From assembly GCA_022508485.1 (NCBI GenBank), contig JAFLVD010000015.1, forward strand, positions 5,218-45,622: DNA of 40,405 nucleotides. Direction: 5' to 3'. Below, in pieces: positions 39,033 to 40,405 of the stretch (positions are counted from its first letter, which is position 1; every line of letters starts with the position of its first letter). The position numbers and the translations under genes are program-made. Source of the stretch: Clostridiales bacterium. Lineage in GTDB: Bacteria; Bacillota; Clostridia; Christensenellales; Pumilibacteraceae. The notes under the pieces were generated by a model. That model saw only the letters and a program-made list of their open reading frames with translations, did not search any database and had not been told where the DNA came from.

Positions 39033-39059
39033 CGTGGGCAGTCATAATCGACTGCCACG
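39033..39059 (-). terminator. Hairpin after a small frame
   Basis: GTGGGCAGTC, loop ATAATC, GACTGCCAC with one bulge. On the minus strand GTTTGTAT follows, so termination is only moderate. Confidence 0.5.
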
Positions 39060-39077
39060 CTTTGGTGTATACAATAT

Positions 39078-39185
39078 TTAAGCTGTGGCTCGGTTGCGTT
39101 TTGCTTTGACTTTCATAAATTCCGTGTAATCAAAGTACTCGTCCGAAGTATCAAAGCCGAGTCGAGCCATTTCCGCTTTTGCCAT
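39078..39185 (-). CDS. Small frame, 35 aa
   Basis: ATG 39185 to TAA 39078 encodes MAKAEMARLGFDTSDEYFDY and then TEFMKVKAKRNRATA. AGGAAA lies just before the ATG. A basic C-terminal tail follows an acidic, aromatic middle. It may be a small functional protein or a decayed remnant. A hairpin terminator follows. The rest of 38964-39339 holds promoters only. Confidence 0.42.
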   Translation of the reverse strand: MAKAEMARLGFDTSDEYFDYTEFMKVKAKRNRATA

Positions 39186-39250
39186 TTTCCTATATCAAAT
39201 TATTATGCGAACGAGATTACATAAAAGGCGTTAACTCTTTTTCTTTGTGC

Positions 39251-39279
39251 TTGCCTTTGTGAAGGCAATAAGCTATAAT
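39251..39279 (+). promoter_or_regulatory. Promoter with palindrome for the ADP-ribosylglycohydrolase gene
   Basis: TTGCCT at 39251-39256, 17-base spacer, TATAAT at 39274-39279. The -35 lies inside the palindrome TTGCCTT, TGTG, AAGGCAA (39251-39268), a likely operator. Confidence 0.65.
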
Positions 39280-39339
39280 ATTTCAAACACTTTTATCGAT
39301 TAAGATTACATTGATTGATTTTTAGGAGGATAACGGTTT

Positions 39340-40173
39340 ATGATTGGGGCGATTATCGGGGATATAGTCGGCAGCAGGTTCGAATTCGTTTACGACCACC
39401 ACCGCGACAAAAACTTTGCGCTGTTCGCAGGCGGATGCACTCCGACCGACGACAGCTTTATGACGCTGGCAGTAGCGCACGCGCTGTTTATTGCAAAGGG
39501 CGATAAAGCCAAACTGAAAGAGGTTATTGTGCCGTGCATGAAGGCGGTCGCGCACGATCATCCCAATACCGGCTGGGGCGGAAGCTTTTACAAATGGCTG
39601 TTCAAAGAGGAAAATCCCAAGCCCTACAATAGTTTCGGAAACGGCGCAGGCATGCGGATTTCGCCCGTCGGCTGGGTCGCGGACAGCGAGGCGGAGGTTA
39701 AGGCTCTATCCCAAATCGTAACGGAAGTATCGCACAATCACCCCGAAGGCTTAAAGGGCGCGGAAGCGGTTGCTATGGCGGTTTATCTTGCGAGAATAGG
39801 TAAAGACAAAAAAGAAATCCGAGCGCGCATGCAAGAATACTATCCGCAGCTTAAAGACGAAAGCTTCACAATAGCAAACATATACGGGCATTACGGATAT
39901 GACATCATGGGAAATTGGGTAACCTGCCAGGGCAGTATTCCACAAGCCCTCGCGGCGTTTTTGGATAGCGAAAGCTTCGAGGACGCTATAAGGAATGCAG
40001 TATGTATCGGCGGCGACAGCGACACGATAGGCGCAATGGCAGGAAGCATCGCGGAAGCGTATTACGGCGTTCCGTTCGAAATGGAAGAAAAAGCCTTATC
40101 GTATCTGTCATACGACTTAAAGAGTATATATTTCGCATTCGACACTATTCGAAAAGAGCGGGTAAAAAAGTAA
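39340..40173 (+). CDS. ADP-ribosylglycohydrolase (DraG-like) protein, 277 aa
   Basis: GAIIGDIVGSRFEF opens the protein as in the family, CTPTDDSFMTLAVAHAL carries the first metal-binding Asp pair (37-38) and CIGGDSDTIGAMAGSIAEAY the second (about 224-229). These bind two Mg ions and the ADP-ribose. The family removes ADP-ribose from proteins or nucleic acid. Here TDDS replaces the usual TDDT, a mild change. AGGAGG lies ten bases before the ATG. The gene stands alone with its own promoter. No ADP-ribosyltransferase is nearby. Confidence 0.9.
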   Translation: MIGAIIGDIVGSRFEFVYDHHRDKNFALFAGGCTPTDDSFMTLAVAHALFIAKGDKAKLKEVIVPCMKAVAHDHPNTGWGGSFYKWLFKEENPKPYNSFGNGAGMRISPVGWVADSEAEVKALSQIVTEVSHNHPEGLKGAEAVAMAVYLARIGKDKKEIRARMQEYYPQLKDESFTIANIYGHYGYDIMGNWVTCQGSIPQALAAFLDSESFEDAIRNAVCIGGDSDTIGAMAGSIAEAYYGVPFEMEEKALSYLSYDLKSIYFAFDTIRKERVKK

Positions 40174-40405
40174 ATACCCACTCCTCCCCATTCCCATTCG
40201 CTACGACCGCGTTCGCATAGGCCCTTCCCTTTTCGCCAAAAACGCGCGCGTCAGCTCTAAAACGCATTGCATGTTTTTATAGACGGTGTTGCAAGCATCT
40301 TCAAAAAAGTCGGCTTAAGTGGTGTTTGCGATAGGGAATATCAAAAACGCCATAACTATATTTATCAATAAAAATGCGGCGCTACGCGCCTAGATTCCTC
40401 GACTG
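40174..40405. other. Intergenic tail with a GGCGC hairpin
   Basis: No gene is seen. GGCGC, TAC, GCGCC at 40378-40390 inside TGCGGCGCTACGCGCCTAG is very like the hairpin behind tRNA-Arg (20536-20549, GCGGCGCTGACGCGCC on the minus strand), so it is a repeat family. Confidence 0.4.

Noticed and set aside
1-40405. Integrase, transposase or CRISPR array
   Set aside because: None seen on either strand in spite of the attachment-like repeats. No regularly spaced direct repeats with spacers were found.

Overview
The window looks like a chromosomal segment of an anaerobic, probably gut-associated, low-to-mid-GC Clostridia-type Firmicute. I infer this from the gene content (Mfd/Pth cluster, tmRNA, glycogen operon, lipoproteins with Cys/His and MBG-like repeats), consensus sigma-A promoters with A/T-rich spacers, and GGAGG-type ribosome binding sites. 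I cannot name a species. Most core genes lie on the minus strand.

Layout. (1) 1-4866 is an A/T-rich accessory block ending at the 3' end of the tmRNA gene, a classic integration hotspot. It holds a coiled-coil protein tail, a lipoprotein, a run of small unrecognised genes (1619-3094) and an ImmA/IrrE-type metalloprotease paired with a two-helix membrane protein (3379-4455). (2) 4867-5250 is ssrA (tmRNA). (3) 5350-12856 is core minus-strand material. A consensus promoter at 12880-12908 heads DUF1858/pth/mfd/AlkD-like. A second promoter at 7997-8025 heads HAD/HAD/sirtuin/TetR. (4) 13035-15227 holds a DEDDh exonuclease and a membrane protein/ASCH/esterase run. (5) 15391-16801 is a fluoride-type riboswitch with terminator in front of a cation:proton antiporter. 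(6) 17000-20155 holds a large lipoprotein, a small zinc-ribbon protein, and a divergent XRE regulator/membrane protein pair sharing repeated operator-like sites. (7) 20554-28943 is tRNA-Arg and the glycogen cluster glgB-glgA-glgP-GH13. No glgC is in view. (8) 29387-40405 is a secreted protein, tRNA-Ser(UGA), and then an accessory region.

The accessory region behind tRNA-Ser carries several degenerate copies of the tRNA 3' end, each fused to the same hairpin core. Between two of them sits a probable toxin/immunity pair. Beyond lie a zinc-ribbon acyltransferase, a three-gene operon (Sel1 repeat protein, MBL/beta-CASP nuclease, membrane-less FtsH-like AAA protease), a PD-(D/E)XK nuclease-like gene with a small partner, and an ADP-ribosylglycohydrolase.

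The best candidates for something undescribed are the Sel1/beta-CASP/FtsH-like operon and the tRNA-associated modular repeats. The repeats occur beside both tRNA-Ser and tRNA-Arg, each time ending in a copy of the neighbouring tRNA. The toxin/immunity cassette, the ImmA/membrane pair and the PD-(D/E)XK pair come next. No integrase, transposase or CRISPR array is visible.
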